Shown here in pieces: positions 50,881 through 59,686 of a DNA stretch of 64,000 nucleotides (within the stretch, counting starts at the first letter, position 1; every line of letters starts with the position of its first letter). Location: NCBI GenBank assembly GCA_947471745.1, contig CANJKZ010000410.1:102001-166000 (forward strand), in the 5' to 3' direction. Made by a program: the position numbers and the translations under genes. The stretch comes from Closterium sp. Naga37s-1. Taxonomy: Eukaryota; Streptophyta; Zygnematophyceae; Desmidiales; Closteriaceae. The notes under the pieces were generated by a model that had not been told where the DNA came from, ran no database searches, and saw only the letters and a list, made by a program, of their open reading frames with translations.

Positions 50881-53448
50881 GGAGACCCGGGGCTGAAGGT
50901 TGATCTGATGCGCCGCGTACTGAACCGCGAACGGCCACAGAAAATGGGGAGCAGCCGCATGGATCACGGACGTACGAGCGACATCCATGACCATGCCAAT
51001 GCGGCGCTCAGCAATCCCATTTTGCTGTGGAGAGGCCGGAAGCGTGAACGTCTGGCGGATGCCCTCCGCACGACAGAAGGCTCGCAGAAGGTCGGAGGAA
51101 AACTCTCCGCCTCTGTCGGAGTGCAGACGCAGAACAGGAAAGTCCGAGCCGAAACGCTCTCTGAGCTGGAGACGAGCAACGCGGATCCAGTCGATCAACA
51201 CCTCAGGGACCTCACCCTTGCTGCGCAAGGGGAAGACAGTGGTGTAACGCGAGTAGTCGTCAACGACCAGCAGGAAGTAACGCTCGTGACCCTGTCCACG
51301 GACGCGGGCTGGGCCCCACACGTCCATGTGAAGAGTCTGCAGCGGAGCCTCTGTCGGGGGAAACTCGGAGGAGTGAGGAGCGGCGCGCTGCCGCCCCTCG
51401 ACGCAGGGAACGCAGGTAGGGGCAGGCCCCGGAGGAAGGGGAGGGAGGGACCGGGGGAGACCAGAGACAAGGACACGGGAGGCCATGCCTCGGAGACGAG
51501 GCAAGGAGGGGTGACCAAGGCGGTGGTGCCAGAGGAGGGTCTGGTGGGACAGGAGGCGACACGAGCAGGGGGCAGACTCAGGACCTGACCGAGACGCTGC
51601 AGCAAACACCTGACTCGACGCAGCCACCTGACCAGACGCAGCAACCTGGGGAGACTCTGTGGTCAATGTGTACAGGCTCGACCCCGGTCGACGGGTAAAC
51701 GAGGCCAAGTGGCGGCCCGTCTGAGCACACGTGCAGTGAGTCACTCCCTGGCCTGCAGGAGTGAACTGGTCAACTCCGGCATCCTGAAGGTCAGCACCAC
51801 TCACCAAGTTCGTGGAGAACGAGGGGAGGTAGAGACCAGACAGGGAGCCCGACAGGGCCGCCGGACACGGGAGGACAGTGGATTAGCGAGCAAGGACAGG
51901 ACCCCCAGAGGGGTCTGCCAGAGAGACCGCAACCGGCCGACTGAGCGGCGTAAGGGTGGTGCGGTCTCGAAAGAAGGAGCGGGAAAGAAAGACCTGAGCA
52001 GACTCGGTACCTGAGAGAGCAGCCTCACCAGCACCTAGAGCAGCAGACTCACGAGTACCTGGAGCAGCTGACTCACTGGCACCTAGAGCAGCAGCCTCAA
52101 TACCAGGGTCAGGCGGAACACACACGTAACAGTCACCCTCAGCACTAATAGACACAGCATACATGGCAGCAAGAATAGCATCAAAGTCAAGATCAAAGAT
52201 AGCTACCCCCGACCTGAATAGATCTCCCCAACGAGGGATCTCAGTGGCGTCAGGGAACTGGGCACGCCAGGCGTCCGTCAGGCGACCGAAGCAGCGCTGG
52301 GTGGCGTGCAGGCCGCCACACTGCTCTCCAGTGCGGTCACCGGTGCGCAGGACGTAAGTACAGGGACCAGCACCCCCAGACCCCTGGCGCCCCGCGTACC
52401 ACTCACGAAGCTGCTGGGGCGAAGGGGTCTCACGAGAGCGCTGCTGCTGCTGGGGTCCCCGCTGCACAGCTCCGCCTCTACCAGCTCCACCTCCGCCGCC
52501 GCCGCCTCCGCCTCCTCCACCCCTCCCGCCACCGCCACCGCCGCCTCCACCTCCACCGCCGCCACCGAAGCCCCCACCTCTACCACCACCTCCACCCCCA
52601 CCCCCTCCTCCGCCTCCACCACCACTACCGCCGCCCCCACCACCTCCTCCAGCTCCCTTGCCCCGCTTGCCCTTGCTGAAGCGGTGCCTCTCACTAGGAG
52701 CAGACGCAGCGCTGACCGACTCGGTGCAAACAAGGTCGACAGCAGCAGCAGAGGCAACAGAGGGCAAAAGAGGAACGGGGGAGCACCCCTCAAAGAAAGG
52801 GGTACGGGGGTCACCACGAGAGGCGCCTACAGCGGTGATACTAGTCTCTGCTGCAAGGAGGCGCTCCTCGAGGAGGTCGACAGTGAGAGTGGTAGGGCAA
52901 AGAGAGAGGAAGTGGTCCCTGACCGAGCGGAGAGTGTCAGGGAGTCGAATGACTAGGTAGTAGAGGGTGATGTACATGGGGGGGGGGTTCTGGGCGCAGA
53001 ACTCAGCAGGAAGCGCAGCGCGGTAGCGAGTGTCACTAGTGCGGAGGTGCGTAATGAGGTCAGTGACTGTGGCAAAAGCAGCGAGGTCAGGGAACAGGTA
53101 CGGTAGCATGAGGCGGCTAAGCGCAGCAGTGGCAGGGGAGGAGTAGCGTGCAACTACAGCGTCGTACAGAGTCTTAGCACTCTTGTACTGACTAAAGTGC
53201 GCGCGCTCAGTAGACGGTAGGTGACTGCGCACAGCAAGGCGGGCAGCAGCATCGCGCGTGAGCCACTGCGAGCGAACGGTACTATCAGCATCAGCAGCAG
53301 GGGCAGTAGAGGCGCCCGACGTAAGATCAAACAGGGAGAGACCATCCTTGCTATCGCACTGAAGGAAAAGCTGCAGATCATCTAGCCAGACATCAAAGTC
53401 AACCGCTCGACCCTCAGCATCAAAGGTGAGAAGACTAGGACTAGCCAT
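50881..53448 (-). pseudogene. Copia K gag, protease and integrase
   Basis: Gag starts at ATG 53446-53448 (MASPSLLTFDAEGRAVDFD). It has a UBN2-like body (SSPATAALSRLMLPYLFPD), a poly-Gly tract (about 52660-52490) and a C-X13-C-X3-H-X4-C motif (about 52305-52360). A shortened protease region follows in which the LDSGAS motif has been lost by an in-frame deletion near 51990. A TAA lies at 51883. Then come HHRLGH, MDVWGPARV, LHSDRGGEF and NGIAERRIG, with all three integrase catalytic residues present. The single stop and the missing protease site are the main gag-pol defects in this stretch. Confidence 0.88.
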
Positions 53449-53559
53449 GATAGGAGCAGCAGCAGACTAGCAGCAGCAGCAGTGCAACTGAGTGAGGCAG
53501 GACAGTGCGACTCGGCAGGGCAATTCAGCAAGGCAGTGCGGCTCGGCCGCGCGGCTCGG

Positions 53560-53885
53560 CTAGGCTCTTACCAGGGGCAGAACGACAGGTCCGGGACTGG
53601 GTCGGGGCCGTGACAGGGCCGGGACTGGGTCGGGGCCGTGACAGGGCCGGGACAGGGTCGGGGCCGAGCAGGGTCCGGGACGGAGCAGAAACGGGGCCGG
53701 GACAGGATCAGGGCCGGGGCAGGTCCGGGACAGGGTCGGGGCCGAGCAGGGTCCGGGACAGGGCAGCAACAGGGCCGGGGCAGGTCCGGGACGGGGCCGA
53801 GGTAGGGCTGGGACAGGGTCGGAGCCGGGGCCAAGGCAGGTCCGGGACGGAGGCGAGGACGGGACAGGACCGAGACGGGGCCCTT
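53560..53885 (-). repeat. Copia K leader minisatellite, first block
   Basis: Degenerate repeats of about 18-19 bp based on GGGCCGGGACAGGGTCGG, between gag and the second block. Stop-free Pro/Gly/Ala/Arg-rich frames here are repeat translations. Confidence 0.85.
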
Positions 53886-54259
53886 TTAGGGGCGGCGTAG
53901 GGGCCGCGTAGGGGCGGCAGAGGGGCCGCGTAGGGGCCGCGTCAGGGACGGGGCCGGGCCGGGCCGTGTAGGGGCGGCGTAGGGGCCGCGTCAGGGGCAG
54001 AGTAGGGGCCGCGTCAGGGGCGGCGTAGGGGTTGCGTCAGGGGCCGCGTAGGGGCCGCGTCAGGGGCCGCGTAGGGGCCGCGTAGGGGCCGCGTCAGGGG
54101 CCGCGTAGGGGCCGCGTCAGGGGCCGCGTAGGGGCCGCATCAGGGACGGGGCTGGGTCGGGCCGCGGGAGGGGCGGCGTAGGGGCCGCGTAGGGGCCGCG
54201 TCAGGGGCCGCTTAGGGGCCGCGTCAGGGGCCGCGTAGGGGGCCGCGTCAGGGGCCGCT
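53886..54259 (-). repeat. Copia K leader minisatellite, second block, part 1
   Basis: Tandem 11- and 12-bp units GGGGCCGCGTA and GGGGCCGCGTCA in alternating order. Interrupted by element L at 54260 and continued at 56270. Confidence 0.9.
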
Positions 54260-54475
54260 TGTCAGAATATGTTGTTTGTGTAGCCTGCAGTGGGGTACTC
54301 TATAGTGAGTACAGCCCCTTAGGGTTTGCTATTTGTATCCTGCTGCTTGCTAGTTCAATCATTCCTTCTCAATTCTGTTCCTGCACACAATCCTAGCTCG
54401 TACTTGGCTCCTTGTTACTAGTCCTACTGTGGCCTAGGCTACTAAGCCTAGGCCGTACTCCTACTACTTCTGACA
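54260..54475 (+). repeat. 5' LTR of element L
   Basis: 216 bp, preceded by CCGCT and followed by the primer site. It contains the family core GTGGGGTACTC...GTACAGCCCCTTAG in the opposite orientation to the neighbouring Copia LTRs, consistent with its plus orientation. Confidence 0.95.
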
Positions 54476-54479
54476 TGGT

Positions 54480-55135
54480 ATCAGAGCGTGGCATGTCTGC
54501 CGCCTTCCTGTGTATGGGCCCCCGCTTCCGCTGCCGTACTGTCCGCCGCGCGCCCCGTGGTGCGCGGCGGCGAAACCCTAATTTCTGCCCGCCGCGCGCT
54601 CGGGGCGCCTGGCGGTTTTCCCTTCCGTGGCGCCCGTCGTGGTGCCCTTGGGGGGGCCTCCGCGGTCCCCTCCCGTCGAAGCGCCCGTCGAGGCGCTCTC
54701 GGGGACCCGCGCGGCCTCCCCTCCCGTCGCCCGTCGAGGCGACCTCGGGGACCCGCGCGGCCTCCCCTTCCGTCGCCCGTCGAGGCGACCTTGGGGGCCC
54801 GCGCGGCCTCCCCACCAGTCGCCCGTCGTGGCGACCACGGGGGCCGCGCGCGGTCCCCTCCCGTCGCCCGTCGACGCGACTTCGGGGGCCGTGCGCGGCC
54901 CTCCCCGTCGCCCGTCGAGGCGACTTCGGGGGGCCCGCGCGGCGCCCTCCCCGTCGCCCGTCGAGGCGACTTCGGGGGGCCCGCGCGGCACCCTCCCCCG
55001 TCGCCCGTCGAGGCGGCTCTGGGGGCTCGTCGCGGCGCCCTCCCTGGTGCCCGTCGCGGCGCCCCGGGGGGGGGCCGCGCGGCTCCCTTCTCGTCGCCCC
55101 TCGGGGCGCCCTGGGGGCCGTGCGTTTTCCCCCCC
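54480..55135 (+). repeat. Element L interior: GC-rich tandem block
   Basis: Degenerate units of about 45-55 bp built on CCCGTCGAGGCGAC...GGGGACCCGCGCGGCC. Long frames without stops exist on both strands because AT is scarce. The first ATG after the primer site (54490, MSAAFLCMGPRF) opens an Arg/Pro-rich frame with no recognised domain. Confidence 0.75.
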
Positions 55136-55159
55136 CCCCCTTCTGCCTTTCAACTGCGG

Positions 55160-55370
55160 CGGCCGCCCCTGGAGCCGCCCGCCACTGCAGCAGCAGCCCC
55201 TGGAGCCGCCCGCCACTGCAGCAGCCGCCCCTGGAGCAGCCCGCACCTGCAGCAGCCGCCCCTGGAGCAGCCCGCACCTGCAGCAGCCGCCCCTGGAGCA
55301 GCCCGCACCTGCAGCAGCCGCCTCTGGAGCAGCCCGCACCTGCAGCAGCCGCCCCAGGACCCGCGCGAGC
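55160..55370 (+). repeat. Element L interior: 30-bp repeat
   Basis: About six units of roughly 30 bp containing CCTGCAGCAGCCGCCCCTGG, ending shortly before the poly-C tract. Confidence 0.85.
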
Positions 55371-55392
55371 CGCCTCTGCAGAAGCCCGCCCC

Positions 55393-55394
<2 letters not shown>

Positions 55395-55426
<32 letters not shown>
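55395..55426 (+). repeat. Poly-C tract (32 C) in element L
   Basis: An uninterrupted run of 32 C on the plus (sense) strand of L. A 12-C run lies at 55129-55140. Such lengths are error-prone in sequencing, so the true number may differ. Confidence 0.8.
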
Positions 55427-55608
55427 TTTTTCGTCTCCCACTGCTGCAGCTGCCGCTGAGGGGGGTGGAGGTGTGGGAGTCGTGGGGAGTGGCACTAGGG
55501 GGGTGATGTGGGAGTGGAGCTAGGGGTGAAGCAGGGGGTGTGTGAGAGGGGTGTGGGACTGTTGGGGGAGGTTGAGTGGAGGGTGCTGTCTTGTCGTCCG
55601 CAGCACCT

Positions 55609-55850
55609 GTAGTCCGGGGCGCACTGTCCTGGTAGCTCAGAGAGCCTGCTGCACCTGTTGCCCGTGGGTCCGTTGCTCCTGCCGCTCGTCGCAGCCGCAG
55701 AGCCTGTTACTCCTGTATTCCGGGACGCACTGTCTCGGTAGCCACTGAGAGCCTGCTGCACCAGTCGCCCGTGGGTCCGTTGCTTCTGCCGCTCGTCGTA
55801 GCCGCAGAGCCAGTTACTCCAGTATTCCGGGGCGCTCTGTCTCGGTAGCC
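55609..55850 (+). repeat. 106-bp tandem repeat in element L
   Basis: Units start at 55609, 55715 and 55822 (GTAGTCCGGGGCGC or GTATTCCGGG-CGC). Two are complete and the third partial. No coding function was recognised. Confidence 0.85.
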
Positions 55851-56053
55851 ACTGTGTCAGCCGCCACTGTGTCAGCCGCTTCTGTTGCCCGTGTGTCTGC
55901 AGCTTCAGTCGTCGCCTCCCATCTTCTCTCCTTTCATAGTCCCTCCTCCTCCTCACTTGCCCTCTGTGATAGCCTCTAGCTTTGCTGATAATTATGAACT
56001 ATTGCTATGACTGCTCATTGTGCTGATTACACCCCACTTTGGCTATGGGGGTG

Positions 56054-56269
56054 TGTCAGAATATGTTGTTTGTGTAGCCTGCAGTGGGGTACTCTATAGT
56101 GAGTACAGCCCCTTAGGGTTTGCTATTTGTATCCTGCTGCTTGCTAGTTCAATCATTCCTTCTCAATTCTGTTCCTGCACACAATCCTAGCTCGTACTTG
56201 GCTCCTCGTTACTAGTCCTACTGTGGCCTAGGCTACTAAGCCTAGGCCGTACTCCTACTACTTCTGACA
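56054..56269 (+). repeat. 3' LTR of element L
   Basis: 216 bp, preceded by the polypurine tract and followed by the second CCGCT. Confidence 0.95.
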
Positions 56270-56500
56270 CCGCTTAGGGGCCGCGTCAGGGGCCGCGTAG
56301 GGGCCGCGTAGGGGCCGCGTCAGGGGCCGCGTAGGGGCCGCGTCAGGGGCCGCGTAGGGGGCGCGTCAGGGGCCGCGTAGGGGCCGCGTCAGGGACGGGT
56401 AGGGGGCGCGCTAGGGGCCGCGTAAGGGCCGTGTAGGGGCCGGGTAGGGGCACGCTAGGGGCGCGCTAGGCGACGAAGGGGCCACGTAGGGGCCGCGAAA
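56270..56500 (-). repeat. Copia K leader minisatellite, second block, part 2
   Basis: Continuation of the GGGGCCGCGTA/GGGGCCGCGTCA array beyond element L. It degrades into diverged units toward the primer site of K. Confidence 0.88.
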
Positions 56501-56593
56501 AAAAAATTTAGGGCAGGGCGTCGGGCAGCTAAAAAACAATTATGGTGGGCCCTTAGGAAGGAACGGTCCCATGTGGGAACCCGCTCTATACCA

Positions 56594-56712
56594 TGTGAAG
56601 AGAACAACAGGAATGAATGGACTAGGAAAGTGTGAGATACAAATATGAAAGCTGTACCCCTTAGTGTCTACCCCACTACAGCCTACATAGGCTAAGGCAT
56701 GTATATCTGACA
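56594..56712 (-). repeat. 5' LTR of Copia K
   Basis: 119 bp, followed by the second CCAAC. It differs from the 3' LTR at one base (G for T in GGACTAGGAAAG). Confidence 0.94.
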
Positions 56713-56717
56713 CCAAC

Positions 56718-58330
56718 AACCAGAACCTGCACACACGACGACAAGGGATCGTTCAACTTCAATCTCGAGAAACCAACGTTATTCTACAAATGTCGAAGGT
56801 TCTAGTTGCAGAAGGACTCGGCTACAACTTACTCAGCGTCAGTCAATTAATGGCGAAGGGCATTCATCTCGAAGCAGATAGCACCACTCAGAAGTTCAAG
56901 TTATACCACAGAAAGGGCGGACTCTACATTGGCAAGGTGGTCCTGAAGAATAACGTCTTCGTTCTTGACTTCGTTCCGGAACAAGGCACCGCCGACAGCG
57001 ACGCCATTGTCAACTTCGCCTCTTGGACACATCCACCAGATCTCGACCCCGACTTCAGTCCTGGAGGATTCTGGTACTCACACACCATACCTGAAGCAGA
57101 AAGAACAAGAGCGTTAGCAACAATTCAGCAAGCAGAGATAACATCGGCAGCACCAGAGACAACATCAGCAACAGCAACATCGATAGCAGAAACTATGACA
57201 TCAATCGCGAGTTCTTCGACGGCACCAGCTCTCATCAACGACACTCCACCGACTCCTGCGCAGCAGTTATCTCCCACTCCACGCAAAGTTCACAGAAGCG
57301 TCAATCACACCGCAGGATTTTATTCCAACTCCGACCTGTACAAGCGCTCACCAAGACATCGTGCGAGCGAATCACTGTGGCACGAAAGATTGGGTCATCC
57401 AAGCAACACAACGTTAAACAACACGATCAAGGCAGCAGTACTCGACAAAGATTCCTTACTTCTACCCGACAGCCGAGAACTTCAACGAGTCCGAGGTACT
57501 TGTTTTATTTGTCCCGAAGCCGACTTACCTCATCAACCGTTTGTCTCTCGCCACAATCCAAGCGCGCCAGCTTACGCACCATTGGAGAAAGTCTACAGCG
57601 ACATCTTGTATACTCGCGAACATGGACAGGGAGCATACAACTATGTGATTACCTTCATCGACGCCGCCACCCGATACGTCTGGCATCTCAACCTTCCAAG
57701 TCGCGACATGGCCTTCGAAGCCTTCGTCGCCTGGCTACCTGTGGAAAAACGAGAATCAGGAGCGAAGCTGAAAATCTTCCAGTCAGACGGGGGAGGAGAA
57801 TATCAGTCACAAAGGTTCAAGCAGTATCTCGCAGAACGAGGCATCAAGCGACTCATCTCGCTTCCCTACGCCCATCAACAGCAAGGCGTGGCAGAACGGA
57901 TGAACAGAACTCTCCAGAACACCATGCGCAAACTGTTGCGCGGCATGCACTGCCCAACCACCAGTGACCTGAGGCGATGGACCACGCTGTCATGCTGCAC
58001 AACTTGCTCTCGTCATCATCACTCCCGAACAACGCATCACCGCACCTGCTGTGGACAGGAAAACTGGGCAACACAAAAATGTTACGAGTTTTTGGGTGCA
58101 TGGTATAGTACCGACCGCACACTGCAAGAGCCGGAAGATTTTCCCAACGCGCACAGTGGGGGCTACACCTGGGCATCAAAAAGCACTACAACGCATGGAA
58201 GATTTTCGACGTCCACTCAAAGGAAACAGTAGCAGCACGTGATGTCATTTTCTACGAGCGACTCACACTTCAAACGTACCTGGACAACCTGGCAGCAAAT
58301 CGAGACCTCACGGGCGGCTTCCGTGGCAAC
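56718..58330 (+). pseudogene. Copia J protease end and integrase
   Basis: Resumes directly after Copia K. The frame gives the end of protease (AEGLGYNLLSVSQLMAKG), GAG-pre-integrase (LWHERLGHPSNTTLNN), a zinc-binding CFIC, and the integrase core: DILYT near 57600, FQSDGGGEY near 57785 and GVAERMNRT near 57895, with catalytic D, D and E all present. A frameshift near 57960 and a TGA near 58332 (GN before AFAS) break the frame. The post-core region continues in another frame (YNAWKIFDVHSKETVAARDV). Confidence 0.88.
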
Positions 58331-59565
58331 TGAGCTTTCGCTTCGGCAGCAGACGAAGCTGAATGGGACGAGCAGAACGTGGACGGAGCTTCGGAAGAAG
58401 CCGGACCCCTTCCGTACTGCTCAGTGGACATTCCCATGGACAACGACAACCCTCGCGAAAGTGTCAACGCCGAAGCCTACTTCGACTTCGCCGACAACGG
58501 TTACGTTACACCCCAACCGGTCAACACCAACGTCTCCAAACGCATAGGACCAAATTTCTTACCGGATCCAGAAGCAGGAGATGAAGCAGCTTATCCCGAG
58601 GACGCAAATCTTCCCCGCTACACACAGAGTGGACTGCAGATACTAGGACTCGTCACCGCTGTCCACGGAGCAGCACCACCTAAGGAGCCTGCCACCATTC
58701 AGCAGGTTTTGGGGGGGGGACACAGGGAAAAATGGCGCGAAGCCATGGACAGAGAATTAAAGGCGCTGCAAGAACGCAACACCTGGAAAGTCGTGCCTAT
58801 CGAAGTGGCACGCAACAAGACCATTCTCACGGGAAAATGGGTTTTCCGCGTGAAAACAAAAGCCGACGGAACAATAGACAAATTCAAGGCACGCTGGGTC
58901 GTGCGCGGTTTCGACCAAGAGCATGGACAAGACTTCACCGAAACATTTGCACCAGTGAGCAGACACACCTCTCTCCGAATTCTCCTCGCGATACCCGCCA
59001 TGAACCGGAAGAAACTCCGACAAATCGACGTCGCCAACGCCTTCCTCTACGCCCCTGTCGATGCTGAAATCTTCGTCGAACATCCACACGGGTCTAATGC
59101 AGGCCCTAACCAAGTCTGTCAGCTGTAAAAATCGCTGTACGGAATCAAACAAGCCCCAAGACTGTGGCAGCAGCATCTTTATGCCCGACTAATCCGCATC
59201 GGATTCTACCAACTACCGCATGACCAAGGAATGTACCGACTCACTAAGGGGACCGACTACATCCTGCTCATCGTCTACGTAGACGATCTCCTCTACATAG
59301 GCTCCACCAACGACATACCGGTAACAACCTGGTTTGAAGGGGAGCTGCAGCGGGATCTCACACTCACCGTCGCGACTACCATGACACAGTACCTGGGACT
59401 CAACTTACAAGACGGCGAAAACGCAATCTACCTCAGTGCCGAAAAATACACAGACACCATCGCCAAACGCTTCGAACTAACTCCAGCCGCCATCACCACG
59501 CCATACCGTTACATCGACGGAAATCGCAACAAAGCTATGGCAAAATTGACTACAGTAAATTAGTT
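58331..59565 (+). pseudogene. Copia J reverse transcriptase
   Basis: Acidic linker, then RT: WREAMDRELKALQERNTW, GKWVFRVKTKADG, ARWVVRGFDQEHGQDF, ANAFLYAPVDAEIFVEHP, a TAA near 59126 (CQL before KSLYG), YGIKQAPRLW, YVDDLLYIG near 59280 and QYLGLNLQD. It ends near 59565 after the LTTVN block. The usual 'GSL-YA--TRPD' block and RNase H are missing. Confidence 0.87.
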
Positions 59566-59686
59566 GCAAGGCAATTTAGCAAACAGGCAGGTCGACCTCC
59601 AGCGCATTCTGTTCAAAAACAGGTGATGGGGATGTGAAGCGAACTGCTTCTACGGTAGTACAAATAAAAATGCCCTAGCAGCTAAC
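59566..59686. other. Short spacer, probable 3' UTR of the F-box gene
   Basis: 121 bp between the broken end of Copia J and the stop codon of the minus-strand F-box gene. No clear minus-strand polyadenylation signal was seen, so the gene may end in J sequence or the original 3' UTR may have been displaced. Confidence 0.4.

Larger units (their letters stand above)
54260..56269 (+). mobile_element. Element L, small non-autonomous LTR element (2,010 bp)
   Basis: Direct 216-bp LTRs (54260-54475 and 56054-56269) differ at one base (54413/56207). Terminal repeats are TGTCAGAAT/CTTCTGACA. Target duplication CCGCT lies at 54255-54259 and 56270-56274. Primer site TGGTATCAGAGCGTGG follows the 5' LTR, and polypurine tract CTTTGGCTATGGGGGTG precedes the 3' LTR. 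The 1.58-kb interior has no gag, protease, integrase, RT or RNase H motif in any frame. It is plus-oriented inside minus-oriented K. The LTR ends and polypurine tract match the short-LTR Copia family, so that family probably supplies its enzymes. Confidence 0.95.
47188..56712 (-). mobile_element. Copia K, complete short-LTR element hosting L
   Basis: LTRs of 119 bp at 47188-47306 and 56594-56712 differ at one base. The target duplication is CCAAC (47183-47187 and 56713-56717). Minus orientation: primer site TGGTATAGAGCGGG (about 56580-56593), a GC-rich leader holding element L, gag from 53448, protease, integrase, linker, RT, RNase H, polypurine tract (47307-47330) and 3' LTR. Without L the element is about 7.5 kb. 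It is the least damaged member of its family here, but still has frame breaks. Confidence 0.95.
45114..59565 (+). mobile_element. Copia J, 3'-truncated, split by Copia K
   Basis: Plus-oriented Copia with 5' LTR, primer site, gag, protease, integrase and RT. It is split at 47187/56713 by Copia K with target duplication CCAAC, and the reading frame is continuous across the split once K and one CCAAC are ignored. The RNase H, polypurine tract and 3' LTR are missing. It fades out near 59565, close to the 3' end of the F-box gene. Confidence 0.92.

Noticed and set aside
54412-55523. Long overlapping ORFs of about 290-360 codons on both strands in element L
   Set aside because: All read as Arg/Pro/Ala-rich repeat translations and occur in at least five frames at once. 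GC-rich tandem repeats lack stop codons, and no domain is recognisable.
6766-56712. TAG/TAA as sense (Gln) codons, as in some ulvophyte algae
   Set aside because: E has a 1,514-codon frame and F a 1,213-codon frame without such codons, Gln there is CAG/CAA, and stops in decayed copies are of all three kinds. Decay with methylation bias fits better.
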